This document shows positions 22,295 through 35,766 of a DNA stretch of 64,000 nucleotides, piece by piece. The first letter of the stretch is position 1, and every line of letters starts with the position of its first letter. The position numbers and the translations under genes were made by a program. The DNA lies in contig NW_022985445.1 in assembly GCF_010093595.1 (NCBI RefSeq), forward strand, positions 713,106-777,105, written 5' to 3'. Under the pieces are notes generated by a model that was not told where the DNA came from, made no database searches, and saw only the letters and a program-made list of their open reading frames with translations. Origin of the DNA: Mytilinidion resinicola. Taxonomy: Eukaryota; Ascomycota; Dothideomycetes; Mytilinidiales; Mytilinidiaceae.

Positions 22295-24181
22295 CTTGGA
22301 TGCTAGGCGGTGAACGGACGGTTCGCTGCGACCTTTGCGACTACACTTCGCACGGCTTTGTTTGCGGGTGTGGGGTCGACAGATGTGATAGGCTTATTGT
22401 GCGTTGTGGTTTAGGATTGAAGCGGCCCGGCAGCTCTCTGGCTGTGAATTCTGGTATCCGCGAGCTGGGATTGGTGGATGATTTGTTGCAGTCTCGATAG
22501 GGGAGGCTGCAGTTGTTACGTTGATAGGACTAGGCCAGTGTGGGGTTGGTACATATTGTGGAGGAGGGAGGGTGATTGGGGTAAACCGTTGTGAGCGGTC
22601 CCGTGTACATACCTCTCTCGTCGTTTCTGTCATCAGTTGTCGATTGTCAGTTGTTTCAGCCATTCGAGCGTCTCACGTCCTAGATCGACGTCCCTAATGC
22701 TTCGTGTCTTTCTTTTTCAGCGCACGCTTGTCTAAGACGGGAGTGCTATTGGCAGGAGCCGTCGCTAGAGATACCTCGCGGACTTGTCGGACGGCGGGAT
22801 TACATGGAGGCGTCAAGCTTCTCAGCGGCGCTGAAGCGTACATTGAGATCGAATCGAATCAAATACAGTGCCGTGATAAATCTACACGTCGGTCCTCAAC
22901 TGCTTCGTGACGTGATCACCACACCTAGAGCTAGTTGTTGACTTACTGTCACGCCACGCTTGCCGTATACCTAATATGATACATCAGAGCTAGTTGACGG
23001 CGTCGTCTGAGGCCCCTATTAGGGCACTTATGGTAGCCAGAGTGACGATTTCAGCTCCTTCGCGTTTCGTTTAATATGTTGTGACTAGCACACTTGGTGA
23101 TGGCCAGGGAGTGGATGACCATGAGCCCGATGAGGGAAGGGGAGGTGGAGTTTGGCTGGTATGGTTGAAGTATGAGCGGTCTATGTTGTCAAAGGGGAGG
23201 TATCGGCCTGGTTACAGGCGTTCGGTGGCACTTTTTTGGACTTGTGGAACGCATTAGGGGTGGATAGGAACAAGGGGTATGGGAGTAATGGGAGTAACGG
23301 GAGTAATGGGAGTAATGGAGGTGTCGGCCCCTTGGCGTCTACCTAGCCGCTTACTCGGCAGCTTCCTGTATATCTTTCCTCCTTCCGCTCAATAGGTAAC
23401 TTCCTCACCATCATCAATACAACAGCTTTTGGCTACACACCTTGTCTTGTTTCATCTGAAACTCCGCTTTTGCTCACTCAACATCACCGTTAGAAGTCCT
23501 CCCACTAGCATACCACTCCCCAGTCAAAAGGATATCTGACATCCACCGCGCGAAACAATTCGATGAATCCACACTTGCATTATAGCTAGTTTCTCTCAGG
23601 TAGAAGCATTATCCAAGAAAGGTACCAAATGCCCGGCCCGCAAAAAGAAATGCAAAAAAGGAGGAGAATATGATACAACCGAAGCAAATCCATCCCCCCC
23701 CAATCCAGGAAACCCAACCCAACCCAATCCACAACCCAAAATGTCAGAAACAGAGTCCGAGGAGGAGAAGAAGAACCCTAAAAGAAACCAACAAGGGTGT
23801 GGGCGCAGCAAAACAGCAACCACAATGCAAAAAACCCATCCCGACCGACCGAGCAAAAGACCCCTTCTAAAGAGACCCTAATGTCCCCAAGTTAAATCCT
23901 CTCATGCCAAGGGTATGCGCCATCGATCGCCATCGTGAGTTCGCACAGGGCTTTTCTAGGAGGAGGCGTAGGAAAGGAGATTTTTCGTACACCACTCACA
24001 CTCACCGAAAACGCCGCGCTTCTAAAATCCACAGCGGGCAAAAAGGACAAAAGAAAATTGCCCTTCTCAAAGACTCCAGACGTGTGGGACAAGACGAGAG
24101 AAGCCGTCAGGTCGTTTCGGTTCAAAGGAAATTCGTGCTTTTTGGAGGCCAGACGAAACAGAGGACGGTGTAATACAGTGC
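22295..24181. other. Long intergenic region with no gene seen; short tandem repeat at 23281-23316
   Basis: Convergent spacer between the Net1-like gene and the RhoGEF gene, 1.9 kb. I see no ORF with recognisable content. At 23281-23316 there are four head-to-tail copies of a 9-mer, GGGAGTAAT (one copy ends in C). 23360-23560 is pyrimidine-rich, and 23640-23880 is A/C-rich with homopurine runs. Confidence 0.5.
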
Positions 24182-27100
24182 TTACCCCTCATCGGGAAGG
24201 ATGCGTGCGAAGTGCTTTTCCCAAATCCAGCCAATGGTGCGATTCATGTCGTCTTGGTTTCTAGCGAGCCATAGCTCGCCTTTGAGAGCGACAACATCGA
24301 AGATCTGTGACGTAGATTAGTAACATGACAAGTGGCGGAGTGAGTAGACTTACCTCTCCAGGAACATAGACGAGATAGGGAAACCCTGCTTCTTGGCGGT
24401 CATGTGCAATGTTGAACTCAAACAAACTTGCTGCCAGGAACAAGACATGATGTTCCTCTTGTGGTTCTGGGCTTTGACTACGCATTACAGTCGGAGAGTC
24501 GGACATCGGCAAGGCGGAAGAGAAAACACCGGAGGTACGTGAGGAATATGAGGGCGTGAGGAAGCCGGGGCCAGAACCCGAGTTGTTTCGTTGTTCCATC
24601 TCCAAGCTCAGTCGCGGGAAGTTTACGGTTGAATCTGTCACTGATCTCCCAGCGCCCGTCGATGGCCGCTGCGGGAAGTTGGAAATGGCGGGTGTGGTGG
24701 CTTGGGCAGAGCGTGGGGTTGATGGGCCCCTACTAGAAATGGCGGATCCAGCTCGCATCCTTCCCATTGATAAGGGCTGATGTTGACCATCCAAGGGTGG
24801 TGTGTGCTCATATGACTGCCAGCCGGTGAAGTTTCCGCTATGACGCTGAGAGATGTCGGGTGTCGATACGTCGCTGCTGAGAGACTGGGTCCGCTTCCCA
24901 CTCGAGTACGTTGAAGGCTTCTTGAATGATGACGCGTCATCTGTGACGAAAGTCTGAGCTGGAGAAAGGAAGTTAGTGATCTCCGCCATCAAAGTCTTGT
25001 TGCAGGAGCTCAAAGCCTGAATCCGCGAGTGGATGATGTCGTAATCACTAACAAACCGTTGGCTATATGTTTGCATGTCGTCCGAGAAGACGTCGGTTCG
25101 CTCTGGCGGCGTCTCGAGCATTGGCTGAAGCTTCCTCTCAAACGTCGATTGCCAGGTGATCTGGATATTGATCAAGCTGAGTAGGCAGCGCTCAATCAAC
25201 TTCTTCGTCAAAGCGTATAGCCTCGGGAGGTCGTCCTTCAGTCCCTGATTGAGCTCCTCAAATACTGTTCCATTTTCCTGAGTTTTCTTGTCCATCTTCT
25301 CTCCTCGGTCCTTCATTTGCTTGTACTTAGCATATTCGGGGAGACGCTTCTTGCGCTTTTGCATAAGCTTTTGTGGCTGATCGTGGAGTTTCCATAGAGT
25401 CATAATTGGGTCTATCACGCTCTTGCGAATAGCAGCTTTCTGAAAGGGGGTTAGCTGATGGGCTTCGAAGGTTTCGAATGTTTGAGTCGAGACCTACGTG
25501 TTCCGGGAGTGCAATTGTCGTCAGCTCCAGCATGGTTTGCCCATACTTTCGCCATTTGCTCTCAATCTCTGTGTAGTCGTCCGCCAACACGCGCATGTCT
25601 CGCGATGGCCGCATCTGGCCAGTCTGATCCACATCGAGAAACTCGATGAGAGCCGCGACTTGAGAGTTGCACTGGTCGACGAAGGTCTGGACGTCGTCCA
25701 TATACTTCTCGACATCTCTCATCACAATCTGTAGCTGGAAGAAATGCCCGCCAAACTTCTGGGCGATGGCATCATACTCTGTATCTTCCACGTGCTCCGT
25801 GAGGCCAACCGATACCTTCAGCTTATCGGTTCTTCGCCCGAAAGCCTTGGACAATCCTGTAGGTATTCGTCCGTCGGATTCTTTTCGCTTTCGATTGGCG
25901 AACTGATCCAAAAGCTCGGCTCGCTTCTTGTTCTCGTTGATGCGCACAGACGCAGCGAGGAGTTCCTTCTTCGCAGACACGAGATCAGCATGATCGGGAT
26001 GATCTGCTGGTGTGGTTGCAATCAAACTATCCAACAAGAGTGGATATCGGGTGATTCTCTGGAGGGGCTTAACTAATAGCGAGTCCAGAGACCAAGCTTG
26101 CGTGATATCGCTGGCATAGTTGTGACACTCCTCAAGCCAGACCTTGACCTTGGGTTTGTCTTGTAACGCCACGAGTCGCTGATTTGCAAAGTCAAGATTT
26201 TTGAGGTAGTCTCCGAACACCTTCTCCAAGCTTGCCATGTTCCTCCCAAAGATGGCTCCAATAGTGGTCATCCTATCTTGGTCATTTTTCGGTGGCTCGA
26301 GAGAGGTTGATTGTTCTGTATTAGTGCTATTAGAAGTCGAGAAGCTTCCACGCTTGAAGTTCCAACGGTTGGATTTCGGTAAGGTGTATATGGGCGCTGC
26401 GGCTGGCTTCAGGGCATCGAGGAAAGTCCTCGAGAAATTCACGATGTCGGCAGAATTTCCGAACAAGACCTTGCGGTCTTCGTTGCTGACGGAATCGATC
26501 GATGTTGATGTCGCCTTATAGATGTCTTCGACGACCATCATGTCCTGAAGAAAAATTGACTCGGTGTCTAGGATTTCCTTGATCCGGTTCCTCCGTTCCT
26601 TCAACCTCTTCGACAGCGCATCGTTCTCCTCAGCGGGTGCCATCTTCGGTGATGATTCTGATGCCGGGACACTCGGTGGTGCATGTGGAGGTAATGGTGA
26701 TTCTTCCATATTCGCTTGGTATTGGTTGCCGGCTTGGTCTCTGGACGTGAAGTTGGGAAGCGGAGGAGGGGCGGAAGGGAAGATACTAGACGGAGGATTC
26801 CGACTATAGACACTCGGTGAAGGAGGCGACCGCATTGCTTGATCCATATCACGAGATGGAGGGCCCATCTCGGCAGGCGGGAACGCTTGGGGTAGTGGTG
26901 GCCTTAATAATGGTTTATGAGGTGAAGGCGTAGACCGCTGGGGAACGTTGATCGCTAGCCCTAGCCCTTCACCTGCACCTTGAATCTCGGGTAGCTGAGG
27001 TTGGTCGTACCGAGCCATTCGAGGAGTGTTCTCCTCCATTTGGTCATGTAAATTCACCGTCGGTGTGTGAACACCATCGGGTGCAGGTGAATATCTCCAG

Positions 27101-29988
27101 TCTTTCGGTGGCGGGGTTGGTCTATAATGGTGGTCTTTTTGCTCTTCCAGCTCTGCCTCATCATGGGCAGAATCTCGAGAATACCGCTGAGGCTGTGTGT
27201 AGATTATAGCCGTTCCTGTGTAATCGCCTTCCGGAGAAGCCATCAGATCGTTGAAATCGAGGGCACGATTATCGTCTACTTCCGGTGTATGTGGCACTGG
27301 CTTCGCCTGTTTCAGCGGCTGTATCACGTTCGCATCGCTCAGCATGCGTGCAAGATATGTCTCCGTCGCTTCCTGATTGTCCCAGTCCTTGTGTTGTGCC
27401 AAAGCAGGAGACACAGCCCGGACTTGTTGCTGAAAGTTGTGGGCCATTTCGGGTGTGACAAGATTCGAGCTGTGGTAGTGCTCTAGCACTCGATTGATGG
27501 TGCTGTAGGCTTCGCTGTCCAGAGTCAAGTGTCCGTTCTCGGGCATGGATGGCATAGTAGGAGTCCATTCTGGAGTACGGTCTTCGCGATTACCTCTGAA
27601 GACGACGCTTACAGAGTCTTCTGGCCGAAGAGATGAGCGCGCATCAAATGGATCGATGGGAGATTCCTCCTCTTCGTCCAGGTATGATATAGCGCCTGAA
27701 GGATCAAGATGCTCTGCCCGCCAGACGTGTGAACCCATGCTGACGCGATGCGACGCCGACGAGGACGTAGGCCACTGATGTCGATTTTGAGTCAATGTCG
27801 GGGTGTCACGAAGCATGATTTGTATGGATTCGCTATCATCGATCTCCGAAGGATTGTCGAAGTCCGTGGGTGCCGCGCTAACAGGACTCTGCTCCCGCAT
27901 CTTCATAACCTCACTCAGGAGCATTCCGCGTCCTTCGTCCAACTGCTTAAATGTCTGGGGCGAAAGTATAATATCATCTTCTCGTGGCGACGTATGAGAG
28001 GTCTCGATGACGTGATGTTCCTCGGGTTGTTGCAGAGGCTGGTAGCTGGCCTGCTCTAGAGGCGGAGTCATGGCAAACCCACCAGGCATTCCCAGAACTG
28101 GCGATTCATCTTGTTCAAACTCAGTGTCCGCAGTCATAGGCTCGCTGCTATTCGCAGATGGGAGACCCGAAGTGTCAAGGGTTAGGATTTGGGGCTCTGT
28201 GAGGTGGCCATCGGAGGGTTGCGCATCCGTACCATGCTCAGCGGTAGGGGAATCCCCCGAGCTCTGGTCCTCGTCGTTCCGTGGTACGGGTTGTGTACGA
28301 CCAACTAGCTTCCCAACCCTTTTACCTGTTAGAACCTCTTTCGACCCCGCACCCTTCAAGTTTTCCTTCGATGCCTTCTCTATGAGAGCTCGCCTATCCG
28401 AGACCTTGAGACCTCCAATTGCGATATTGTTCCTAGCTTTGGGCTTGTCGGACGGCTGATCGCGAGCTGCGGCGGCATGTCTGCCAGTGCTTCGCGCCCT
28501 CGACGCAGACGTGGTTGCCATGGAGACGGGTTGCCTGTCGCGGGAGTGTCTAAGTCGTGGTGAAGTGGGTTGTGGCGGCGCGTGGATGACTGCTTTTAGG
28601 AGGTTGCCTCCGTTCGCAGGTTTGTTTGCTGTCGGCCCGCCGTACCTCTTAGACGTTAAGGTGAGCGGAGGCGGCGTCTTGGTGTTTTTCTGAGGTACGT
28701 TCTCCTTCCCAGGGTGATATCTGCCCCGAGATCTTGCTTCTATCCCTAGTGTGTGGTCTAGCGATGATCCAGCGCGGGAGTTAGATTGGATGGACGAGCC
28801 AGAGTCTGACGTGACGCTAGTTCGCCGTGTCGTTGAGACAGGAATTCTGGAGGGCGGGGAGGTCCTCCTCGCCGCATTCAAGTCGGTCATGCGGGGTGAA
28901 TGTGGTGAAGTCGGTGAAAAACTAGCCAGGTCTAGCGAGTGGTTGTACTGTCCTACCGTTGGTGATAATTGGATATCGCTTCGAGAACGGCGGTGCCCCC
29001 CAGCAGAAGCTGTCCTGTCTGGAGACAGAACGTCGAGACTCGCTCCTTGGGGTGTTTGAAACGAGGCCTCGACGTTGGACTGGCTCCTCGAATGGCCAGC
29101 AGTAGGGTTGGTCGGGAACACTCCGGAATCAGAACCTCGACGCCGATTGTCAAAATTGGCGATGCCATAGCCTGGACCTAGCAATCCATCCTGCCCTTCA
29201 ACAACCTCGCCGAAGAAGGGCTGCCGACTCGACTGGAGGTTTTGCGTGCTTGCGGCCCCCGAGAGTCCTCCCCTCGCGCCCGACGATTGTGAGCCCACAC
29301 TCTGGCGGGTACCGTTTGCTCTTCTTGCCGCCGCAGGAGAAGCAGGGGCAGGCTGAGGCCGCTCTCTCGGCTTGAGATTGTTGAATTTATATGACCCGTA
29401 TGCGTGCTCCTTGCCCGGTCGGGCAGGTGAAGATGTGGAGGTGGACTGTGGTATCGAGGACGAAGATTTCGAGGGTGCGGCTGTCCGAGGCGGTCGGGGT
29501 CGGGTTGTCGAGGAGGGAGAGGCGGTTGGACTTGAATTTGCGGAGGAGTCGAACTTTTGCACGAGGCTCCTGACGGGCGGGCGGGTCGAGGTCGGCAGCG
29601 CGGGATTCGACTTTGCAGTAGACAGCGACGAGGACACTGGGCTGGAGGCAGAGCGCACTCCGGCGCGCTGAGCAGTGCGCGAGGCCGGCGAGGGCTTTGC
29701 GGTGGCCTGGGAGGCGCCGTTGATGGGGGTCTGGCGCTGGCGGGAGGTGGTGGTCATGTTGGGGCCCCCCTCGACGACAATATCCGGACGGTGTGGCGGT
29801 CGTTGCAGGCTGGCAGAAGGGGGATTATAGGATCGATAGAAGGCATCCGCGTCGTGCTCCGTGGGGTCGTCGGTCACGGAACCATTGACGTGTGCTTCGG
29901 GGGAGGTAGAGTTGAGCCAGTCAGCCACACCGCCGGTGTAGGCATAGTTGTGATATGAGTGCTCTTCAGGCCCCTCCATAATGGTCAC
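24182..29988 (-). CDS. DH-BAR Rho guanine nucleotide exchange factor with C-terminal SH3-like domain
   Basis: Three exons (25498-29988, 24354-25439, 24182-24304; introns of 58 and 49 nt) encode 1899 aa. Residues 1 to about 1120 are Ser/Pro-rich and largely disordered. A Dbl-homology domain follows: RRNRIKEILDTESIFLQDMM, then SLDSLLVKPLQRITRYPLLL, the signature GEF helix. After it comes a BAR-type helical domain of roughly 300 residues (MRDVEKYMDDVQTFVDQCNS to NIQITWQSTFERKLQ). The end resembles an SH3 domain: LFEFNIAHDR, EIFDVVALKGELWLA, GWIWEKHFARILPDEG. This order fits fungal Tuba/Gef1-type factors, which activate Cdc42 or Rho GTPases at polarity sites; the target GTPase is inferred. It is divergent from TERT. 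Confidence 0.88.
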
Positions 29989-30942
29989 TGATCATGGGCA
30001 TACTCGCATGGTAGGGTCCCGTCCTCGCTGTGGATCGGTCGAGCGCGAATCAAGGCAACGAAGGAGTCTGGCACGGGATGCGGCACCAATCAGCCAGCGC
30101 GGACAGAGGGCGCTCTGAGCTCCTGGACACGCAGAATGAAGAGAAGAGACCGGGGGTGCCAATCGCCAGCGCAGAGAGACGTCGTGAAGAGCGCGATGCA
30201 TGGGCCAATGGGGGAGGGTATGCGGTCAGGCCGCGAGCAGGTTTGATGCCAGGCGCGGCGTTTCGAAATGGCGGCCAGGGGGCGCAGGAGTGAGGCTGGG
30301 GCGAGGGCGTCTGGGCGACGACGGGATGAATGGGTGGCTAGGTGAAGAGGCGGGGAGGGGGGTGGAGGAGAGTGGGAGAGGCGTGGGAGACTGCGAGTCC
30401 GACGGGAAGGTCGTGATGCGGATAGCAGAGGCCCTTCACGAGGCGATCAGCGAGCCGTTGTGGGCTGCCCTGGCAATTATTGGCTTACAGCGGGGCCAGC
30501 GGCAGCGCTCCGGCGAGCACGCGTGGAGCGGACGGGCAGGCCTGGCAGGCGTAAACATGGCGCTGGATCAGGGCAGCAATCTGAGATGAGACGCCAGGTG
30601 TGGTTTTGCTATTAGCTGTGATATACTGCTCGACGACAAAGAAGCTCCCCTCAACACCACGAGCCCGACTCCGCCAGCTCGACCTGCGCTCGCGGCTTCT
30701 TCCAACACCCACCCCGGCGCGCCACCTGCCACCCACACGGCTGCCCACCGGTACAACGTTGGCGGCTTTCGGGGCCTTGTGGCGGCGAGACTGGGTGGCC
30801 CAGGTTCCCGGTTGCTGAGCTCCCTGTCCGCCCTGGCGATTTGCAGCAGTGGCTGCATTGAGCATCGTCGTCCAGCAGCACCTCGCGACAGTGACATCGA
30901 CATTCTCGGGACAGCGCCCCCGGCAGCAGCACGCCCGGCAGC
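29989..30942. promoter_or_regulatory. GC-rich divergent promoter region between RhoGEF and TERT
   Basis: A 954-bp region between the two start codons. It is purine-rich and GGG-rich on the plus strand around 30290-30400 and carries no credible gene. The ORFs that cross it on the minus strand (for example 30485-31246) overlap TERT exon 1 and have no recognisable domain. Confidence 0.45.
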
Positions 30943-33900
30943 ATGAAGAGAAAACGCCAGCCCGTCGCGAGTCCCGCGCCCTCGAGCCAATCTGCCCTCG
31001 CCACACCTCAGAGCGTCGTCCACCCCGTGCTACAGCGCCTCTACCCTCAATTGCATACCCTGCGCCAGTACCTGCTGTCATGGCTGCCTGCGTCGTCCAA
31101 GAAGCGTCGTCGCCGCATAGAGCAGCTGGGGCTGTCCCCAGACGCCACTGCGAGCCCTGGGGAAGATGCAGCACTAGGACTTCTCCTTGACACGACCCTG
31201 ATCGGCCTCCCCAAGGCTGACCAGTCTGAAGCCGACAAAGATGCACTTGCTCGGGACATGGAGAGCTTCTCGCAGCAGCTGCCCGAGTCCACCTTGTTCC
31301 TCAGCTCCAATCCCGGCCACTTTCTGCAGCCAGAGGTATGCTTTTCTCTTTCATTGGTCTTCTACATATCGTCCTCGTACATGAAGCAAGATTGATAGCA
31401 ATTCCGAAACAAGCGTGCTGTCTCGCTTCTGCCGTCCAACCTCCTGCATACTGACAAATGCAAGACTGTCGACTTCGTGATATGGCTGCTTTTCAAGAGA
31501 CACCCCTCCTCCCATCGGCCACCTCATCTGCTCTGCTATGCGTTCCAGCGTGCATCCGTCCAGGGCCAGAATGGCCTCGCACTCGGAGCTGCTCCCGGCA
31601 TACCAGGCATTCTGTCTCATGCCCCCAACACCTATGTGGACACCGTCAAAGGGCCACTTTGGTGCAAGCTGCACTCTCACCTTGGACAGGGAGGAGATCG
31701 TATCATGATAGACCTCCTTCTAGACTGCGGCATCTTTCGTCCGCTCCAAGGCCAGAACGGAAACTACGTCCAGATCAGTGGTTAGTTGCCATGGTGTGAC
31801 TTCAATTGAGCTTTCTAATGTGGCCAGGCTTTCCGGTGTCAGAGCTGAAACCGAATCGAGCATCAAAAACAGGTCCACACACTATTGCTGCGAAGGATCC
31901 CAAGCTTTTGCCGATACGCGGTCCACTTCCAAAACTCGAAGCTAGAACGCCAGCCTCCATCAAATTCGTCCGTAGTCGGATGCTGTATGCGAGAGCGGCG
32001 CTCAATGCTAAGGGTGGAGTGCGCTTTGGCATGCGTCACATTCGTAAGGTTTCCTGCAAGGCCGCAATTGCTTAGTTTTACTAATTGAATAGATGTTCTG
32101 AACCGTTTCTCGGACAGAAATGACCCTCAGCAGACGATACAGATAATGAGATATATATTCCCGCGTCAATTCGGACTGCATAACGTGTTCACGTCAACGG
32201 TAGATTACCGAGACACAGCTTTACCATTCAAGGACTACACCCTCCGCGAAAAAGAAATCCAGCAGCAGTTTTACCGTGAGTCGTTGAAGCACAAGAGCGC
32301 AGATGCTAGCATAGAAGGCTTCAAGTCGCATGTGCCAAAAAGACTAAGGGGTGAAGCGACAACCCTGGTCAATAAACTCCGGAAGCTGAATCAGAAATGC
32401 TCATATTCGGAGCTACTGCGCCACTATTGCCCGGTCGAGGTAAATATACCGGATTCCCAACTGAGGCTAAATTTGACTGGTATAGGGTCTCGATTTATCC
32501 CCGAAGCCGGAATGGAGAAACAACCCACTTCAGCCTGGTTTGAGCAGGGACTTGGCTGAAGATACAGCGCAATGCGATAGGGAAGTCAACCTACCCCATC
32601 TTGCTCACCGGCAAGTCGAGGAAACGTGCTTTACGGACCTAGCGTGTCCAGCAGCCCATGTCTCAGCATTCTGTCGCGCAACGATATCGAATGTTGTGCC
32701 CAATGGCTTTTGGGGTGGCGACCACAACAGACGAATGATCATGAAGTCTGTGGATCAGTTTATTCAGCTAAGGAAGTTTGAGAGTCTTACCTTGCACCAG
32801 GTGACTCAGGGGCTCCAGGTATTCTTCCGATGATCGTTATATAAATATTTCACACTGATTAGTTGCTAGATTACTGACGCTGCATGGCTTAAATCACTAG
32901 GCCAGCTATCTAATGAAAAATTGTCTAGGTCCGATTCACTAAAACGACAAGAAGTCTTTTTAGAGTTCATCTACTACGTGTTTGACTCGTTCCTGATCCC
33001 TCTTATCAGATCGAACTTTCACGTGACTGAATCCAACGCCCACAAAAACCGCCTCTTCTACTTTCGACACGACGTATGGCGAATGCTCAGCGAACCGTCT
33101 TTGACGAACTTGAAACTGAAAATGTTTGAAGAGCTGTCAACTGAGCGTGCGACGAAGGTATTGTCATCGAGGCCCATCGGTTTTAGCAAGATTCGCTTGC
33201 TACCCAAAAAGACCGGAGTGCGGCTCATTACGAACTTGAGGAGAAAGCAACAAAAAATGCGAGGCGGGACGATGGTACTAGGACAGAGCATCAATTCCGT
33301 CATGACTCCCGTCTTCAACGTCCTGAACTACGAAAAAGTAAGTCAGATAAATCCTCATCAACTCACCGACGCTTATCAGTGCAGTCTCATCAACCGGAAA
33401 AACTTGGAAGTTCTCTTTTCTCGGTTGGAGATATGTTTCCTAAGCTTGCCGCGTTTCAATCATCGTTGCGAGAACGGGGTCTGTCGCAGTCTAAGCTGTA
33501 CTTTGCAAAGGTTGATGTCGAGTCTTGTTTCGACACGATACCGCAGCGGCGACTGGTCACTATGGCTGATAGTCTTCTTTCTCTCGACGAATATCAGACT
33601 GGGCGCCATGCCGAGATGGCCCCTTTAGGGCGTCTGCAGAGCTTGGAGGGATCGTACTCAGACCCTGCTCCTATTACGAGATACGTCCCGCATGGAAGGG
33701 CAGCAGGCGAGCTCACGTCGTTCGAGAAGCTTCTGCACGACAGATATGTTGGCACGAAAGCGAACACAGTCTTCGTCGACCAGGCAGTGCGACGACTTGA
33801 AACTAAAGACGATATGATGCGACTTCTTCAGCAGCACGTTGAGCACAACCTTGTCAAGATAGGCAAGAAGTTCTACCGGCAGAAGAATGGTATCCCGCAA

Positions 33901-35248
33901 GGCTCGGTGCTTTCGAGTCTATTATGTAATTTCTTCTATGCGGAACTCGAGCGAGATCTGCTGAGCTTCCTCAACGAGGACAGCCTCCTTGTGCGACTGC
34001 TTGATGACTTTCTGCTCGTCACCGTACAACAAGAACATGCCGAGCAGTTCATGAGAATCATGCACCAAGGCCACCCTGAATATGGAGTTGTGGTCAAGGC
34101 TGAGAAGTCATTGGCCAATTTTGACATCGTCCTCAACCCTAGCCACAAGATACCAAAGCCCGACTCAGGCATCAACTTCCCATTCTGCGGGATACTTATC
34201 GACACAGGCACCCTGGACGTGAAGAGGAATAGGGAAGGCAAAGGAAGCAAGTCTCCATGTCCTTGGCGGCTAAACACAGCACTAATGATAGACAGACATG
34301 GGCGATTCGCTGACAGTGGACATGACCAAGATGCCAGGGCAGACATTCCACCGCAAAGCATTAAAGTAAGTCAATAAAGTGCTCCGGACGCGAGGAAATT
34401 GGCGAGTGGCAACTGAGCGATGTGGTCCAACCACTGGGTGATACGTAGCAGCACTCCTTGCTCCCATCATCTAAACCCTGGGAGGTCTCCCCCTGGAGGA
34501 TGCTGCTGCGCTCCCCGTCTGGGGATCCCGCCACACACCAGATATTGCTGGCGATCACTGCCTGCCACGCGCACAGGCTGCCCCTCCACTCGTTCTACTG
34601 CCTCCGATGGTGGTTCTCGCTAATAGTGCTGACCCGGGCATAGCGCATTCAAAATCCAGCTGCACGCCATGTTCCTGGACACGGGCTTCAACACGCTCGA
34701 CACGGTGCTGGCCAACGTGTACCAGAGCTTCCTGGAAGCAGCGGTGAGGTGTGCTGAATACACGCGACAGCTGGCCACGTCGAGAGGGCCGAATGCGCGC
34801 CTTCTTATCAGTAAGTGCTCTCCATCCGGCCTGGAGTCGTGACGCTTCAGGCGCTGCGGTCGCTGTCGATCCAGCCACCGCCGCCCCCCCGCTAACTGGA
34901 TGGGTGTTCGGCGCAGAAACCGTCGACCACCTCGTCGCCTTGGCCGCAGTCCTGCTTCAGAGGCCGTCCAGGCGCGTCACGACCACGCATCAGCGGCGGT
35001 GTGCGGTCGGCAGACGGCAGGTCCAGTGGTAAGTGTGGCTTGCTCCCTTGGCTGCTCCTCGCCGTCTCAAACGCAGCAATCTTACGGGCACGGGCAGGCT
35101 CTGCTGCACTGCGTTCCGCGCAGTGTTCCTCAAACGACAGACGCAGCATCGCGAGCTGCTGCGGTGGCTGGACCGCAGCCTGGCTGCCGTCTTACCGGCC
35201 TCCCGCGCGGAGCTGCAGCTGCTGGCGGCAGCCACTAGGCCTGCATGA
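30943..35248 (+). CDS. TERT: Telomerase reverse transcriptase
   Basis: Eleven exons: 30943-31335, 31399-31780, 31828-32043, 32093-32439, 32486-32818, 32870-33337, 33385-34258, 34296-34365, 34644-34810, 34917-35028 and 35098-35248. They sum to 1170 codons plus stop in one frame. RNA-binding domain blocks: FVRSRMLYARAALNAKGGVR, then FGMRHIHVLNRF and the T-motif region FWGGDHNRRMIMKSVDQFI. RT motifs: motif 1/2 FSKIRLLPKKTGVRLITNL; motif A KVDVESCFDTIP; motif B' GIPQGSVLSSLLCNFFYAEL; motif C RLLDDFLLV with both catalytic Asp. The C-terminal extension has FHRKALKAFKIQLHAMFLD and CCTAFRAVF. The enzyme extends chromosome ends from its RNA template. Intron 34259-34295 would be only 37 nt and is the weakest junction. 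Confidence 0.93.
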
Positions 35249-35766
35249 AGGATGCAGAATCATGATGTTGGATGACAGCTGCATGACGGCCAAGCTGGGA
35301 ACAAGCTCCAGCCGGCTCTCCACGGACGACTGGCGATGCTGACCGGCCACCAAGATAGTCGGGCACTTAGATAGTAACAGGCTCCTCCACTGGCTCGATT
35401 TGCTTGCAGTTTGTCTTGGTTCGTGATGCAGGAAGGCGAAAGGCGGAGGCGGCCAGCCACTCCAACCATCCGGTTTCAGGGCGGTGCACCTCGAACGTCG
35501 AGAGCTCCCAGAACCGCCGTGGGGAACCCCCTTTGCCCTATACTCCCTCGCACCCTCCCAATTGCCCTCCATACCGCCACGTACACATCCTCCATCGTGC
35601 TGCTTCTCTGAAAATCCTCGTCGCAATCGTCTAGTCCCGCCGTTGCGCCGCCAATCGCGCCGCCTCCCTGGCCGTTAGCTAGCACAGGCCCTAGAGTAGT
35701 CCAGGGGCAGGTCTTCCCGAAATTGCCCAGTGGATTTGGCAACGGGCGTGAGACGAACTTGCGAGC
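35249..35766. promoter_or_regulatory. Spacer between TERT and the TBC-domain gene
   Basis: A 518-bp region holding the TERT 3' end and the promoter of the downstream same-strand gene. C/T-rich tracts at 35545-35600 are of the kind common upstream of fungal start codons. No gene seen. Confidence 0.4.

Noticed and set aside
30485..31246. 253-codon minus-strand ORF between RhoGEF and TERT
   Set aside because: Overlaps TERT exon 1 and the promoter region; composition reflects GC-rich DNA and no motif is visible.
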